DNA of 57,667 bases from Clostridia bacterium (GCA_910574475.1 CAJTAT010000011.1:41099-98765), one strand, 5' to 3'; shown: positions 47,220 to 56,245, counted from the stretch's first letter. The notes: generated by a model from the letters alone, not told the origin. Numbers and translations are program-made.

Positions 47220-47667
47220 GGAATGTTATCTGGAAAGTATGAAGCAAAAGAGCCGTTATTTATTTCGGTTGATAGCTAGGAATTGCCCTAATTGCTTTGA
47301 AGTTATTTCTGCATATATGCAGGGAGAGTACCGTCGGAATATGGATTTGGGAAATCCCTTGTATTTAAATAAGACTCCAAAGCAAATCCTTGGAAGTCTC
47401 CATATCACACCGAATCCAGATGCGGGAATCAGTGAAGCTTATGATGAATTTATTTTAGATTGGATGGCAGATATCTATGTTTACCTCCAATGGAAGTATC
47501 GTTTATGGTCTGGTGAACTTGTAAAAGTAATTGTACCTGAAAATTTATATGAAAAATATTATCCCTTGCATGAAACCTCATTGGAGAATGGTGCGGATAA
47601 GCTGGTGAAAATTTATGGGCTTCAGATCCACCATTCTATCAGTCACGCGCCCCATCTGAACACCTGA
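47191..47667 (+). CDS. Partner of the DUF3990 protein, unknown function, C-terminus possibly replaced
   Basis: About 158 aa from ATG 47191 (AGGA 6 nt upstream); ATG 47200 is the alternative, and it overlaps the DUF3990 gene. Readable features are YLESMKQKSRYLFRLIARNC, LYLNKTPKQILGS and ISEAYDEFILDWMADIYVYL. I do not know the family. The last residues (HSISHAPHLNT) run into sequence that is the end of a truncated ABC permease on the other strand, so the natural C-terminus may have been lost at a junction near 47640-47660. A relic of a second copy lies at 44390. Confidence 0.65.
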   Translation: MEPMNRPAYEECYLESMKQKSRYLFRLIARNCPNCFEVISAYMQGEYRRNMDLGNPLYLNKTPKQILGSLHITPNPDAGISEAYDEFILDWMADIYVYLQWKYRLWSGELVKVIVPENLYEKYYPLHETSLENGADKLVKIYGLQIHHSISHAPHLNT

Positions 47668-48350
47668 CTCCCATAAATAATCAGATACCCCAGTCCCTGG
47701 CGGCTTCCGATAAATTCACCAATCACAACTCCCACCAGACAGAGGCCAATGTTTACCTTCATAGTATTAATGAAAATCGGGATTGAGCTGGGAAGCACAA
47801 CTTTCCAGAGCACATCCCGTTTTTTGCCGCCCAGGGTGTATATGAGCTTAATTTTCTCTAAATCCACTTCAGAAAAGCCAGTATAAATCGTTAGAATACT
47901 ACCAAAAATAGCTACGGACATTCCAGCTACAATAATGGTTTTCATATTACTTCCCAGCCAGACAATGAGAAGAGGGGCCAAAGCGGATTTTGGAAGGCTG
48001 TTTAAGACCACCAGGTAAGGCTCCAGGATTTTAGACAGGCTGTTGAAACGCCAGAGGATAATGGCAATTAGCAGGCTGAAAAAAAAGACCAGAATAAAAC
48101 TGACCAGAGTTTCCAACAGTGTACTTCCTATGTGTAAAAAAATTGTCTTATCAGATACCATAGAGAAAAATGTCTGACAGACCCGGGTAGGACTGCTGAA
48201 GATAAAGGCATCAATCACATGGAATCTGGTGCTGACTTCCCAGATAAGGAGAAAGAGAAGAAAAATAAAAATTTGGGCAAAGGTAATGAATCGCAGTCTC
48301 CTTTTTCTCTCTTCCAGAAAGCTTTGCTGGGTAAGAGATGGCTCAACCAC
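47643..48350 (-). pseudogene. ABC transporter permease, 3' end lost (SsuC/TauC/ThiX type)
   Basis: The readable 230 residues form a normal binding-protein-dependent permease of the nitrate/sulfonate/HMP class: FLLIWEVSTRFHVIDAFIFS near the start, LNSLPKSALAPLLIVWLG, and the EAA-like loop TLGGKKRDVLWKVVLPSSIP. It should end with one more membrane segment after LGYLIIYGSQVF, but after that the reading changes to RWGA and a stop. The break coincides with the end of the 47191 gene. The gene is therefore truncated by a rearrangement and probably non-functional. Confidence 0.75.
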
Positions 48351-48983
48351 TTGTATTCAACTCCTTCCATATGAGATTGAAATATTCTTTGAACTTCGGT
48401 GCATTGCGGGAGCGCATAGGCGTTCGATCCTCCATGTCAAAAGAAATGGGTACAATTTTCTGCACACGGCCAGGCCGTCTGGAGAGAACCAGTACATGAT
48501 CGGCCATGCTGATGGCTTCCGATAGATCGTGGGTTACTAAAATGGCTGTTTTTTCTTCTTTTTTGATTATGGCAGAAATATCGTCGCAGACGGAAAGTCT
48601 CGTCTGATAATCCAGAGCTGAGAAAGGCTCATCCAGGAGCAACAGATCTGGCTCTAGTGCTAGGGTGCGTATCAATGCGGCACGTTGACGCATGCCGCCA
48701 GAAAGCTGGGAGGGACGTGCGTCCTTAAAAGAAGAAAGTCCATAGGTTTCCAGCATAGAATCCACATTGGACAGATGTTCCTTTGTAAGTTTTTTCTGTA
48801 TTTCCAGGCCAAGAGTCACATTGCTGTAGACTGTGCGCCATTCAAAGAGATGATCCTTTTGAAGCATATATCCAATATTGGCTCCGGCTTCCCCTAAAGG
48901 CTTTCCCAAAAGACTGATAGAGCCTTCCTCTGGCTGTAGAAGGCCACAGATCAAAGAAAGTAGCGTAGATTTACCGATGGTTC
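48343..48983 (-). pseudogene. ABC transporter ATPase, 5' end lost
   Basis: The signature LSGGMRQRAALIRTL, the Walker B LLLLDEPFSALDYQTR and the H-loop ILVTHDLSEA are intact, as is a Q-loop (GYMLQKDHLFEW). The Walker A is cut: only GKSTLLSLICG remains, at the junction near 48980, and the first 35 or so residues are missing. It overlaps the truncated permease by 8 bp as in a normal operon. Without its start it cannot be expressed as a working ATPase. The pair is a fragment of an operon whose intact copy may exist elsewhere. Confidence 0.8.
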
Positions 48984-49008
48984 ACTAACGGAAACTTTAG
49001 AAGGTCAA

Positions 49009-49455
49009 ATGGTTCTTCATGCAAAGGTTATTAGAGGAATGGAGTTCTTTGATACTTATGATATGAGCAAAGTATGTGACAGGATTCGCTTAGAGCTGTA
49101 TATGTGTCAAAAGCCAAAGGATAAAGTAGTAAAAGAGATTGGAGTGAGTAAAGATTTATTAAGAGATTACATAAATCCGGCATATTTGGAGAAATCTATG
49201 CAGCCCCAAACACTTATAAAAATGGCAGAGTATTTTGGAAAGGATAAATATTATTTTTGCAATGATTATCATAGATTTCTTAACGAGGTGGACGGGAAAG
49301 CTTATTTAAAAGGCAAGCGCGAAGCGCAAAATATGTCACAAAGGCAATACGCAAATGTATTGGGAATATCGATATCAAGATATAAGAGCTATGAAGAGGG
49401 AAGAAGCAAAATACCTGTAGAGCTTTGGAAAATGCTTCAAAAAACAAGGGATTAG
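49009..49455 (+). CDS. Helix-turn-helix protein, probably 5'-truncated
   Basis: The 148-aa frame contains two helix-turn-helix-like regions: VVKEIGVSKDLLRDYINP (about 40-60) and, at the C-terminus, REAQNMSQRQYANVLGISIS followed by RYKSYEEGRSKIPVELWKML, which is an XRE-type domain. Upstream of the first ATG the frame stays open (DGSLTETLEGQ) to the junction with the ABC fragment at about 48980, with no start and only a weak SD. So this is likely the surviving 3' part of a longer gene. It is followed by a bidirectional terminator. Confidence 0.6.
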   Translation: MVLHAKVIRGMEFFDTYDMSKVCDRIRLELYMCQKPKDKVVKEIGVSKDLLRDYINPAYLEKSMQPQTLIKMAEYFGKDKYYFCNDYHRFLNEVDGKAYLKGKREAQNMSQRQYANVLGISISRYKSYEEGRSKIPVELWKMLQKTRD

Positions 49456-49464
49456 TGTAATGAC

Positions 49465-49500
49465 AGGAATAGTATACGAGGATGCCTCTATACTATTCCT
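49465..49500. terminator. Bidirectional terminator between convergent genes
   Basis: AGGAATAGTATA (from 49465) and TATACTATTCCT (to 49500) are inverse arms, with an inner GAGG/CCTC pair, between the HTH gene at 49009 and the XRE gene at 49530. Confidence 0.8.
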
Positions 49501-49529
49501 TATTGTATTATTGGGAGAAAATTTAATAT

Positions 49530-49871
49530 CTACTTAACATACGGAATAATTTCTGAAATAAATTTTTCCACTACAGTTAATTGAGAATAGGTTAAAGTGC
49601 TTAATAATGGGAACAGTTTTTCAAGCATTTGTTCTGTGTTTTGATTTTTAGCAGGCTCTATTTCAATAATGTTTTCAATACCAATATGAAAAATAGAGCA
49701 TAAGCGGATAATTTTTTCAATGGTAAAGTTTCGTTCTCCCCGTTCCAGCTGCGCATAGTATTGGGTATCTAAGTCTAACTGTCCTGCTAGTTCTTCTTGT
49801 GTCATATTATTAAGAAGCCGATATTTTTTGATGTTTTGAGAAATAGAGTTTTCGGTGTGTTTTTTAGCCAT
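49530..49871 (-). CDS. XRE-family transcriptional regulator
   Basis: The 113-aa protein has a standard N-terminal XRE helix-turn-helix (QNIKKYRLLNNMTQEELAGQ, LDTQYYAQLERGERNFTI) and a short helical C-terminal part (TEQMLEKLFPLLSTLTYSQL) probably for dimerisation. GGAGGG stands before the ATG. It is divergent from the zinc-ribbon gene at 50005, and the region between holds TGCTATATAT twice, 22 bp apart, a likely binding site. Confidence 0.88.
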   Translation of the reverse strand: MAKKHTENSISQNIKKYRLLNNMTQEELAGQLDLDTQYYAQLERGERNFTIEKIIRLCSIFHIGIENIIEIEPAKNQNTEQMLEKLFPLLSTLTYSQLTVVEKFISEIIPYVK

Positions 49872-49928
49872 AAGTCCCTCCTACTCTTTTACAATATCCC
49901 AATCATAAAATAAAAATAAGGAAATATA

Positions 49929-49972
49929 TGCTATATATACTATTGCAATTTGCTATATATTTAGAGTATAAT
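49929..49972 (+). promoter_or_regulatory. Promoter of the zinc-ribbon operon with direct repeats
   Basis: TTGCAA (49943-49948), 18 bp, TATAAT (49967-49972). TGCTATATAT occurs at 49929-49938 and 49951-49960, spanning the -35 and spacer, a candidate operator for the divergent XRE regulator. Confidence 0.6.
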
Positions 49973-50004
49973 CTTAATAAAAAGTACATTAGGAGGAAAT
50001 GATT

Positions 50005-50778
50005 ATGCAAGAAAAGAAAATGGTTTTATCGTCATCAGAGCCTATTACAGATGGAGGAAGAAAATATAATTTTCTTTACTTTATTGGGGGAATAATAGGT
50101 TTCTTAATTGGGTTATTTATGTATGGATTTGGAGCCGGGATTTTCTTACTTTTATTAGGAGCATTTCTGGCCTATGCAATAAAAACTATTATATGTAAGT
50201 TTGCGTCAAGAGATTTACGAACATTGAGCTTTTCCTGTACTCAGAAGATTCCATATGCACAGCTTATACAAAGCCTTCAACCTCTTCTGATTCCATTGGG
50301 TATGACTATTGAACGAGGGAAAGCTGAAAAAGGGGGACAGCCAATTATTTCATATAAAGGAATTATTTATGATGTATATTATAACGAAGATGATTCTTTT
50401 GGAATTTGGTGGCGTTTGTCAGTGGCGAAAGCTTTTCTGATAGGAGACCTAGAGATTAGCTTATATAGAAAGGTATCTGTGGCTTATGGAATTATAGCAT
50501 ATAACATGCAGAAAATATGTAATGGTAGCTATATAGAAAACCAAACTAATTTACAGCCGGAAAATGAAAACATTCAAAGGCAAGGTTTCATTATATGCCC
50601 AAACTGTGGTGGTGAGTGTGAAGCAGGAACTAAATTTTGCATGAAATGTGGTTCCAATCTTGAAACAGAAAATAATGCGAGAAAAAGATTTTGTATGTAT
50701 TGTGGAAATCTGTTAAAAGAAGGTGATAAGTTTTGTATCAAATGTGGAAAGGAAACGAAATCTGAACTGCTTGAGTAA
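50005..50778 (+). CDS. Membrane protein with two C-terminal zinc ribbons
   Basis: About 257 aa. Two hydrophobic segments lie at about 25-75 (FLYFIGGIIGFLIGLFMYGF and the LLLLGAFLAYAI stretch). A soluble middle region follows. Two zinc ribbons end it: CPNCGGECEAGTKFCMKCG and FCMYCGNLLKEGDKFCIKCG. AGGAGG is 8 nt from the ATG at 50005 but only 2 nt from the ATG at 49999, so 50005 is the start. Function is unknown. It heads a group of three zinc-ribbon membrane proteins. Confidence 0.7.
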   Translation: MQEKKMVLSSSEPITDGGRKYNFLYFIGGIIGFLIGLFMYGFGAGIFLLLLGAFLAYAIKTIICKFASRDLRTLSFSCTQKIPYAQLIQSLQPLLIPLGMTIERGKAEKGGQPIISYKGIIYDVYYNEDDSFGIWWRLSVAKAFLIGDLEISLYRKVSVAYGIIAYNMQKICNGSYIENQTNLQPENENIQRQGFIICPNCGGECEAGTKFCMKCGSNLETENNARKRFCMYCGNLLKEGDKFCIKCGKETKSELLE

Positions 50779-50875
50779 GTTGAAAGATGTAAAAATTATG
50801 GTTATACATAAAAAAGCATATATTCTGTATAGCAAATGGAATAAGACTATAAAAGCAAGCAAGAGGAGGAAAGAT

Positions 50876-51478
50876 ATGTTTTGTCCAAATTGTGGTCAAG
50901 AATTGTGGGAAAACGCTGCTTTTTGTAAGAATTGTGGGACACAGTTAAAATCTACGGTTTCTATTGAGAAAAAAGCTTCTCCGAAAAAGGAAATTAAGTG
51001 GAAAAGAATAGGAAGTATTGTTGCAATCATAGTGGCTATATTCTTTTTAAAAAGTCTATTTTCTGGAGACCCAGAGATTAATATGGTTCAGAATGGAGTA
51101 TTAAATAGCTATGATTATGGGATTCCTATTGGGGATGCGTTACATAACTGGTTTCATGGCACAGAGGAATGGGATAGTTTTGATTCGGATGGAAGTACTT
51201 ATGTATCTGTTCAAGGGACAACCGATTATTCAATATTTCAGGAATCGGAACGGCAGACCTTTTTGTTTCGTATTTTAGATAAGGAACATTTCGTTTTTGA
51301 GGGAGCTTATGATAGTAATGGTGATTTTATTAATTCTTCAAATGGTAATGTTATTTTGGATTCGGTATTCAATCCATTAAATGACCTGCTTTCTGGTTTT
51401 GGGGGAGGTTCTATGTATGAAATAACATTAAAAGCGGCGTTTGGGGATAGCACATCTTTAAAATTACTTACGAATTGA
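50876..51478 (+). CDS. Zinc-ribbon membrane protein with extracytoplasmic domain
   Basis: About 200 aa from ATG 50876 behind AGGAGG; the frame is open upstream but without a ribosome binding site. It opens with a zinc ribbon (FCPNCGQELWENAAFCKNCG), then a single membrane segment (GSIVAIIVAIFFLKSLF, about 44-60), then an outer domain with GIPIGDALHNWFHGTEEWD and FVFEGAYDSNGDFIN. That outer domain aligns with the corresponding part of the next protein (YGEAFDSFFGEPSWKYF and FEAGYFDMNGVPQN), so the two are paralogues. Confidence 0.7.
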   Translation: MFCPNCGQELWENAAFCKNCGTQLKSTVSIEKKASPKKEIKWKRIGSIVAIIVAIFFLKSLFSGDPEINMVQNGVLNSYDYGIPIGDALHNWFHGTEEWDSFDSDGSTYVSVQGTTDYSIFQESERQTFLFRILDKEHFVFEGAYDSNGDFINSSNGNVILDSVFNPLNDLLSGFGGGSMYEITLKAAFGDSTSLKLLTN

Positions 51479-51514
51479 ATCGTTATGATATAAATGTAAT
51501 AGGGAGGAAAAAAT

Positions 51515-52780
51515 ATGTATTGCCCTAAATGTGGAAACAAGATAGAGGATAAGGCAAAATTTTGTAATAAATGTGGAGTACAAATAATAGAAGATGATTT
51601 TGAAAATCAGAGAACTATACCAATAAAACAGGCACAAAATAATGGAACTCCTAGAGATGGAAATAAGAAAAAACTGTGGATTCGTATTATAATAGCAATA
51701 GTAGCAATTATAGTATTTATAGTGGTTGTGTTGATAGGCGGATATATTTACATAAAAAATGAAAATACGAAATATATTGATTACGTAAAAGAAGGATATC
51801 CAGAGGCCTATCCCAATATTACATATGGAGAGGCTTTTGACAGCTTTTTCGGAGAGCCCTCTTGGAAATATTTTGTAACTGAAAATGATGAAGATGTTGT
51901 TGAATTTGCGGGACAGTGCTTTTTTATGGATGCAGAAGTTACAGCAACTGTTCAATTTATCCTTGATATAGATAACGGAACATTTGAAGCAGGCTATTTT
52001 GATATGAATGGTGTACCACAAAATCAATTTATGACAGGTATTATTCTTACTAAAGTATTTGAAAGCTACGGTAAGGAGGGTGTGGATAAAGCTATTGTAG
52101 GAGAAGAATCAACACCTACTGAATTGGAAGAAGAGAGTATGTCAAAATCAGCTCCAACAGTATCCAAACTTATTAGCGCTGAATATACAAGCAATAAACC
52201 AGAAGATTGCTTTGCTGTTATGACAATAGACGCAGAAAATCTTACAGGTAATATTACAATATACTCTTATGGAGGACGTTATATTTTGCAAGAAGACCAA
52301 TTTGAGCTGGTAGAAAGTAATAATGGATATGAAGCATATTTGTGGACAAATGATGTGTTTACTATCAATAACATAACTGAAACAGAATTTGACGTAGGAA
52401 ATTCAACAATTGTGCCAGAATCTATAGAAGGGCATTATAGCAGGGATTTAGAAAGTGGTGGAGAATTACCTACAGAAATTCTAGAGCTTTTTTATAACGA
52501 ATCAGAATACCTTGTACCGGATTCAGATACCGTTTATTTGTCAGAGGAATATTTTGATGATTTCTCGGATAATGAGCTTCGATTAGCACGGAACGAAATA
52601 TATGCCCGTCATGGAAGAAAATTTAACAGTATAGATATACAAACATATTTTGATGCCCAAGAATGGTATCTTCCATTGTATGAACCGGAGGAATTTGATT
52701 CGATACAAGATGAACTTTTAAATGATATTGAGAAAGCTAATGCTAAAGTAATAGCAAATGTGGAAGCTGCTAGAAAATGA
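51515..52780 (+). CDS. Zinc-ribbon membrane protein with C-terminal YARHG domain
   Basis: The 421-aa protein has four parts: a zinc ribbon (YCPKCGNKIEDKAKFCNKCG), a membrane segment (about 55-80, IIIAIVAIIVFIVVVLIGGY), an outer domain paralogous to that of the gene at 50876, and a YARHG domain at the C-terminus (LRLARNEIYARHGRKFNSID followed by YFDAQEWYLPLYE). YARHG domains occur on secreted and surface proteins of Firmicutes. The topology suggests the zinc ribbon is inside and the YARHG outside. A link to sensing or the cell wall is inference. AGGGAGG precedes the ATG. Confidence 0.78.
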   Translation: MYCPKCGNKIEDKAKFCNKCGVQIIEDDFENQRTIPIKQAQNNGTPRDGNKKKLWIRIIIAIVAIIVFIVVVLIGGYIYIKNENTKYIDYVKEGYPEAYPNITYGEAFDSFFGEPSWKYFVTENDEDVVEFAGQCFFMDAEVTATVQFILDIDNGTFEAGYFDMNGVPQNQFMTGIILTKVFESYGKEGVDKAIVGEESTPTELEEESMSKSAPTVSKLISAEYTSNKPEDCFAVMTIDAENLTGNITIYSYGGRYILQEDQFELVESNNGYEAYLWTNDVFTINNITETEFDVGNSTIVPESIEGHYSRDLESGGELPTEILELFYNESEYLVPDSDTVYLSEEYFDDFSDNELRLARNEIYARHGRKFNSIDIQTYFDAQEWYLPLYEPEEFDSIQDELLNDIEKANAKVIANVEAARK

Positions 52781-52942
52781 TAGTTGAGAACTTTGATTAA
52801 AAGTAACAACAATTAGTGGCGTGAATAATTCAGGTAGTTAACTTTAGTAAGAATTAAAAAAATAATTATATATTATATCTATGAGCAGGCAGAGGGCAAA
52901 ATGTCCTCTGCCTGAATTTGTGAAAGGAGGATAAGAAAAAAT

Positions 52943-53209
52943 ATGTATACAATTTTAGAAGCATTTGCTAATGGAACGCTTAGAATTGAAGCAGATGTAA
53001 GCCAGAGAAGCCCAGAGCATCAGAAGATTTGTGATTTGGCTGGTGAGCTTGAGCAAAATCTATCCAAACAACTAAGCGATGATGAGAACGAGCTCTTAAG
53101 ACAATTGTTAGATGCGCTGGCAAGTGAAAGTAGCCATTACGCAGAGAATCGCTTTATCAGAGGCTACCAGTTAGGAACCTTAATGACCATGGAGATATTT
53201 ACAAATTGA
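52943..53209 (+). CDS. DUF6809-family small protein
   Basis: The 88-aa protein is helical and acidic: MYTILEAFANGTL, a LAGELEQNLSKQLSDDENEL helix, and YAENRFIRGYQLGTLM near the end. This is the DUF6809 pattern common on mobile elements of gut Clostridia. It has no known function. GAAAGGAGG precedes the ATG. The 160-bp gap before it holds only AT-rich sequence with a weak CCTCTGCCTG/CAGGCAGAGG inverted repeat (about 52884-52914) that may be the terminator of the YARHG gene. Confidence 0.75.
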   Translation: MYTILEAFANGTLRIEADVSQRSPEHQKICDLAGELEQNLSKQLSDDENELLRQLLDALASESSHYAENRFIRGYQLGTLMTMEIFTN

Positions 53210-53245
53210 GATTTTTTTGAGTAAAAAGGAAGGAAAAAGTGAAAG

Positions 53246-53335
53246 ATGGATGCAATTATATGGACCATAATTGGCAGTGTTTTAATTGTAGTGGGTGAAG
53301 TTATAAAAAATAATGATGGAAAAGGAGGAAATTGA
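53246..53335 (+). CDS. 29-aa putative membrane micro-protein
   Basis: The frame reads MDAIIWTIIGSVLIVVGEVI and then a short polar tail. The hydrophobic stretch is long enough to cross the membrane. The ribosome binding site is poor (AAGGAAGG too far upstream). It ends 1 bp before the DUF932 start. It may be real or merely a leader. Confidence 0.4.
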   Translation: MDAIIWTIIGSVLIVVGEVIKNNDGKGGN

Positions 53336-53336
53336 T

Positions 53337-54269
53337 ATGTCAGCAAATGTAGAGACTATGTTTTTTGTGAGAGAAAAGCCATGGCATGGGCTGGGAACAT
53401 GTGTATCCGAAGCCCTTGCATCAAAAGAAGCCTTGGAGTTGGCAGGATTAAATTGGAGAGTATTACAGGAGCCAGTCTACACAGAGCAGAAAGAGCCAGT
53501 AACCGGATACAAGGTAAATATTCGAGACAGTGACCGCAAAGTTCTTGGAGTAGTAACAAATCGTTATAAGGTCATACAAAACGAGGAGGCTTTTGCTTTT
53601 ACAGATGAACTTCTAGGAGAAGGGATTCGCTATGAAACAGCAGGAAGTTTAATGGGAGGGAGAAAGGTTTGGCTGCTTGCACGTATGCCCCATGAATACA
53701 TAATTTCCGGGGAACATATCAGTCCGTATCTCGTGTTTTCGAATACCCATGATGGTTCCGGTGCAGTAAAGGTAGCTATCACACCTATTCGTGTGGTGTG
53801 CAATAATACCTTGAATTTGGCCTTATCCACAGCAAAACGTTCCTGGTCTATGATTCATAAGGGAAATATTCAAGATAAGCTTCAGGAGGCAAAGGAGACA
53901 CTCTTTATGGCACAAAATTATATGAACTGTTTAAACAATGAATTTGAGGCGTTAAAATTGCAGAAGCTAACAGACCAAAAGGTTATGGAATATATAGATA
54001 CCCTCCTTCCTGTGGAAGAAAATGCCACTTTGCAACAATCAAAGAACATCAAACGTTTACGGGAGGATATGAAACGGAGATATTTTGATGCTCCAGATTT
54101 ACAGACTATAGGGAAAAATGCTTACCGATTTATAAATGCGGTATCTGATTTTGCCACTCATGTAAATCCTTTACGGCGTACTGCAAATTATAGCGAAAAT
54201 CTGTTTGACCGTACTATAGATGGAAATCCGGTAATAGATAAAGCATACCAGTTAATCCAAACAGCATAA
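53337..54269 (+). CDS. DUF932 protein (phage/plasmid-type)
   Basis: About 310 aa from ATG 53337, with AAGGAGG 8-10 nt upstream; the earlier in-frame ATG at 53313 is less likely. Family motifs are REKPWHGLGTCV near the start, VVTNRYKVIQNEEAFAF, YLVFSNTHDGSGAVKVAITP and RVVCNNTLNLAL. DUF932 proteins occur on plasmids, phages and integrative elements and are often single copies near mobilisation genes. Their role is unknown; some are proposed to act on DNA or in plasmid maintenance. Confidence 0.87.
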   Translation: MSANVETMFFVREKPWHGLGTCVSEALASKEALELAGLNWRVLQEPVYTEQKEPVTGYKVNIRDSDRKVLGVVTNRYKVIQNEEAFAFTDELLGEGIRYETAGSLMGGRKVWLLARMPHEYIISGEHISPYLVFSNTHDGSGAVKVAITPIRVVCNNTLNLALSTAKRSWSMIHKGNIQDKLQEAKETLFMAQNYMNCLNNEFEALKLQKLTDQKVMEYIDTLLPVEENATLQQSKNIKRLREDMKRRYFDAPDLQTIGKNAYRFINAVSDFATHVNPLRRTANYSENLFDRTIDGNPVIDKAYQLIQTA

Positions 54270-54288
54270 GAAAAAGTTATCTTTAAAG

Positions 54289-54371
54289 GTAATGCCGTAT
54301 TGCATCAAACATTATTATTAAGCTATTGATGCAATACGGCATATAATATTAGGTTTCTATTTTGGCATTAC
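54289..54371. terminator. Bidirectional terminator, 16-bp perfect stem
   Basis: ATGCCGTATTGCATCA (54292-54307) pairs perfectly with TGATGCAATACGGCAT (54327-54342). GTAATGCC (54289-54296) can alternatively pair with GGCATTAC (54364-54371). It lies between the convergent DUF932 and 54389 genes. Confidence 0.8.
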
Positions 54372-54388
54372 TTGAGAAAACAGGTAAT

Positions 54389-56245
54389 TTAAGGTTCCAG
54401 CATATCTAACAGGGATTGGATGGTACTATGAACAATTTCCAATGGCTCTGTTAATACATTGCAGAAATCTGCTGGAAAAGCTTTGGGCCTTTCATTATCA
54501 AGGCGTTTTACAAAGCGTAGGACTTTTTCTTCATCTTTTTTCATTCCAATAAAGGCATAGCAATTATCTGTTCGGGAATGGCGTGGTTTTTTGTATTCGC
54601 AAAGGCATATCTTGCGGATTTCTTTTGTGAATACGATTGGGGTTAATGGAGTGCCAAGTTGAGCAAATTTACAATAGGAAGAATAGGCATCATATAATTG
54701 GTTTGCATAGGTGATTGCCCCAGTTTCAAATGATATACAATCATTTAAAAATTGCTGGAGAAAATTACAAGAGTTTTTTTCTATTTGTGTATTAGTCGTG
54801 GATATGTGCCAGTTTTGAGAATAAAGCAGATGTAATCCATAAATACTTAAAAAGAAAATGAGCATTTTGGCATCTTTAATGGGGATTCTAGTAAGGCCCT
54901 CCATGTTAGGTATTATATGTTTGAAATGAAATACTTTTGTCCTATATATTGTATTTAAATAATTCAGTTCTCCCTGAACATCTGTAAAACAAACGATAGG
55001 TAAGTGGTTAAGCAAAGTATAAGTCTGCCCTCGGAAACATTTAAAAGAAAGAGGTTTTCTCTGTATAATTTTTTTTGCCTTCGCTATTTGTACCTCTGAT
55101 TCTTTGGAGGAAGAAGGAATGACAGGTATTGCTGGATAGGCTCCAGTTAGATTGAGGTGAAGTAATTTCCCTAGAGTTTCATTTGTCATGAGTTTTTTTA
55201 GTTCATATGCTTCGGTATCTCCCTCAGAAAAATATAAAGCACAAATTATTGCAATTAGAAAATCTAACTGTGATTTGGAGGAAAAGACCGTATACAGTTG
55301 GAGGGGAGAACAATTTTTACTGGGAAGGACGTAAACTGAATTTTTGTAATAATTAGTTGATATAATTGCACAAAGGATTGCAAACATATCTAAGCCCTTC
55401 TTATATCCTCCTGATATGTTATATAATAAATGAATAGCTACATCAGATAGCTGTAGATTTTTACATTCTTTTAGGCTTATGCAGAAAGTAAGAGGCGCAT
55501 AAGAGTTTCTGGTACGTTCATATTTTATTTTGGAATCCGCATAATAGGCATGATAAAACTCCCCATTAAAGTTAAAATTGAAAGAGTAGTTGCTGGTACA
55601 GCATGGAGCAGAAGTATAAAAATTATTAGAAGATAGTAATTGGGGAATCTTGTTGAATAATTTTATCTTCTGATTATTTAATGTCTGGTCAAGTGTGAAC
55701 ATGTCATATGTAGACTGTCTATTATCTTTGAATAATAGGTTTTGGTCCACACATAAGAAAAAATTATTGTATTCTAGGAAAGCTTGATACAAAAAATGTT
55801 GTGGGGGATAGTATTTGTAAATATCGTTTATATATCCTGAAAAGAAAACCCATTTTTTCTGGCTTTTCGATATATAAGAGCAGTATTCGCCATATAAAGT
55901 CTCAAAATAATCTGAATCAAAAGATAGGGAGTTGAAATAATTACAGTATTCGGGTGTGCCAGTTGAAAACATCTTAACTATAAAAGAGTAAAATTCCGTT
56001 GCGTTATTAAATATTATTCCATTGCTGCGTGACATGAGTTTTGAAGACCTTGTAATAGTTAAATCAAGCATTGCAAAAGGCAGATTTTCAATAAGCCTTA
56101 TGCAAAAGAATTTAGTTTTTTCGGGGGCTTTTTGGATATATGGATAAAAATGTGATTCGATATCTTGAGGAATATTATAAGGTAAATTATTTGTTTTTTT
56201 AGGTATATAGTTATTAAATGTTTTTGTATAGGGCTTTTTTGTCAT
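54389..56245 (-). CDS. 618-aa protein of unknown function
   Basis: I do not recognise the family. The protein is rich in Asn, Tyr, Phe and Cys, with no signal peptide. The C-terminal 180 residues (NFLQQFLNDCISFETGAITY, LYDAYSSYCKFAQLGTPLTP, VFTKEIRKICLCEYKK) resemble the winged-helix tail of phage D5-like primase-helicases, and the preceding LPIVCFTDVQGELNYLN and KVFHFKHI recall the end of an SF3 helicase domain. No Walker A is present. It may be an inactive or degenerate replication protein of the island. Its very low GC content differs from the recombinase. GGAGGG precedes the ATG. Confidence 0.65.
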   Translation of the reverse strand: MTKKPYTKTFNNYIPKKTNNLPYNIPQDIESHFYPYIQKAPEKTKFFCIRLIENLPFAMLDLTITRSSKLMSRSNGIIFNNATEFYSFIVKMFSTGTPEYCNYFNSLSFDSDYFETLYGEYCSYISKSQKKWVFFSGYINDIYKYYPPQHFLYQAFLEYNNFFLCVDQNLLFKDNRQSTYDMFTLDQTLNNQKIKLFNKIPQLLSSNNFYTSAPCCTSNYSFNFNFNGEFYHAYYADSKIKYERTRNSYAPLTFCISLKECKNLQLSDVAIHLLYNISGGYKKGLDMFAILCAIISTNYYKNSVYVLPSKNCSPLQLYTVFSSKSQLDFLIAIICALYFSEGDTEAYELKKLMTNETLGKLLHLNLTGAYPAIPVIPSSSKESEVQIAKAKKIIQRKPLSFKCFRGQTYTLLNHLPIVCFTDVQGELNYLNTIYRTKVFHFKHIIPNMEGLTRIPIKDAKMLIFFLSIYGLHLLYSQNWHISTTNTQIEKNSCNFLQQFLNDCISFETGAITYANQLYDAYSSYCKFAQLGTPLTPIVFTKEIRKICLCEYKKPRHSRTDNCYAFIGMKKDEEKVLRFVKRLDNERPKAFPADFCNVLTEPLEIVHSTIQSLLDMLEP

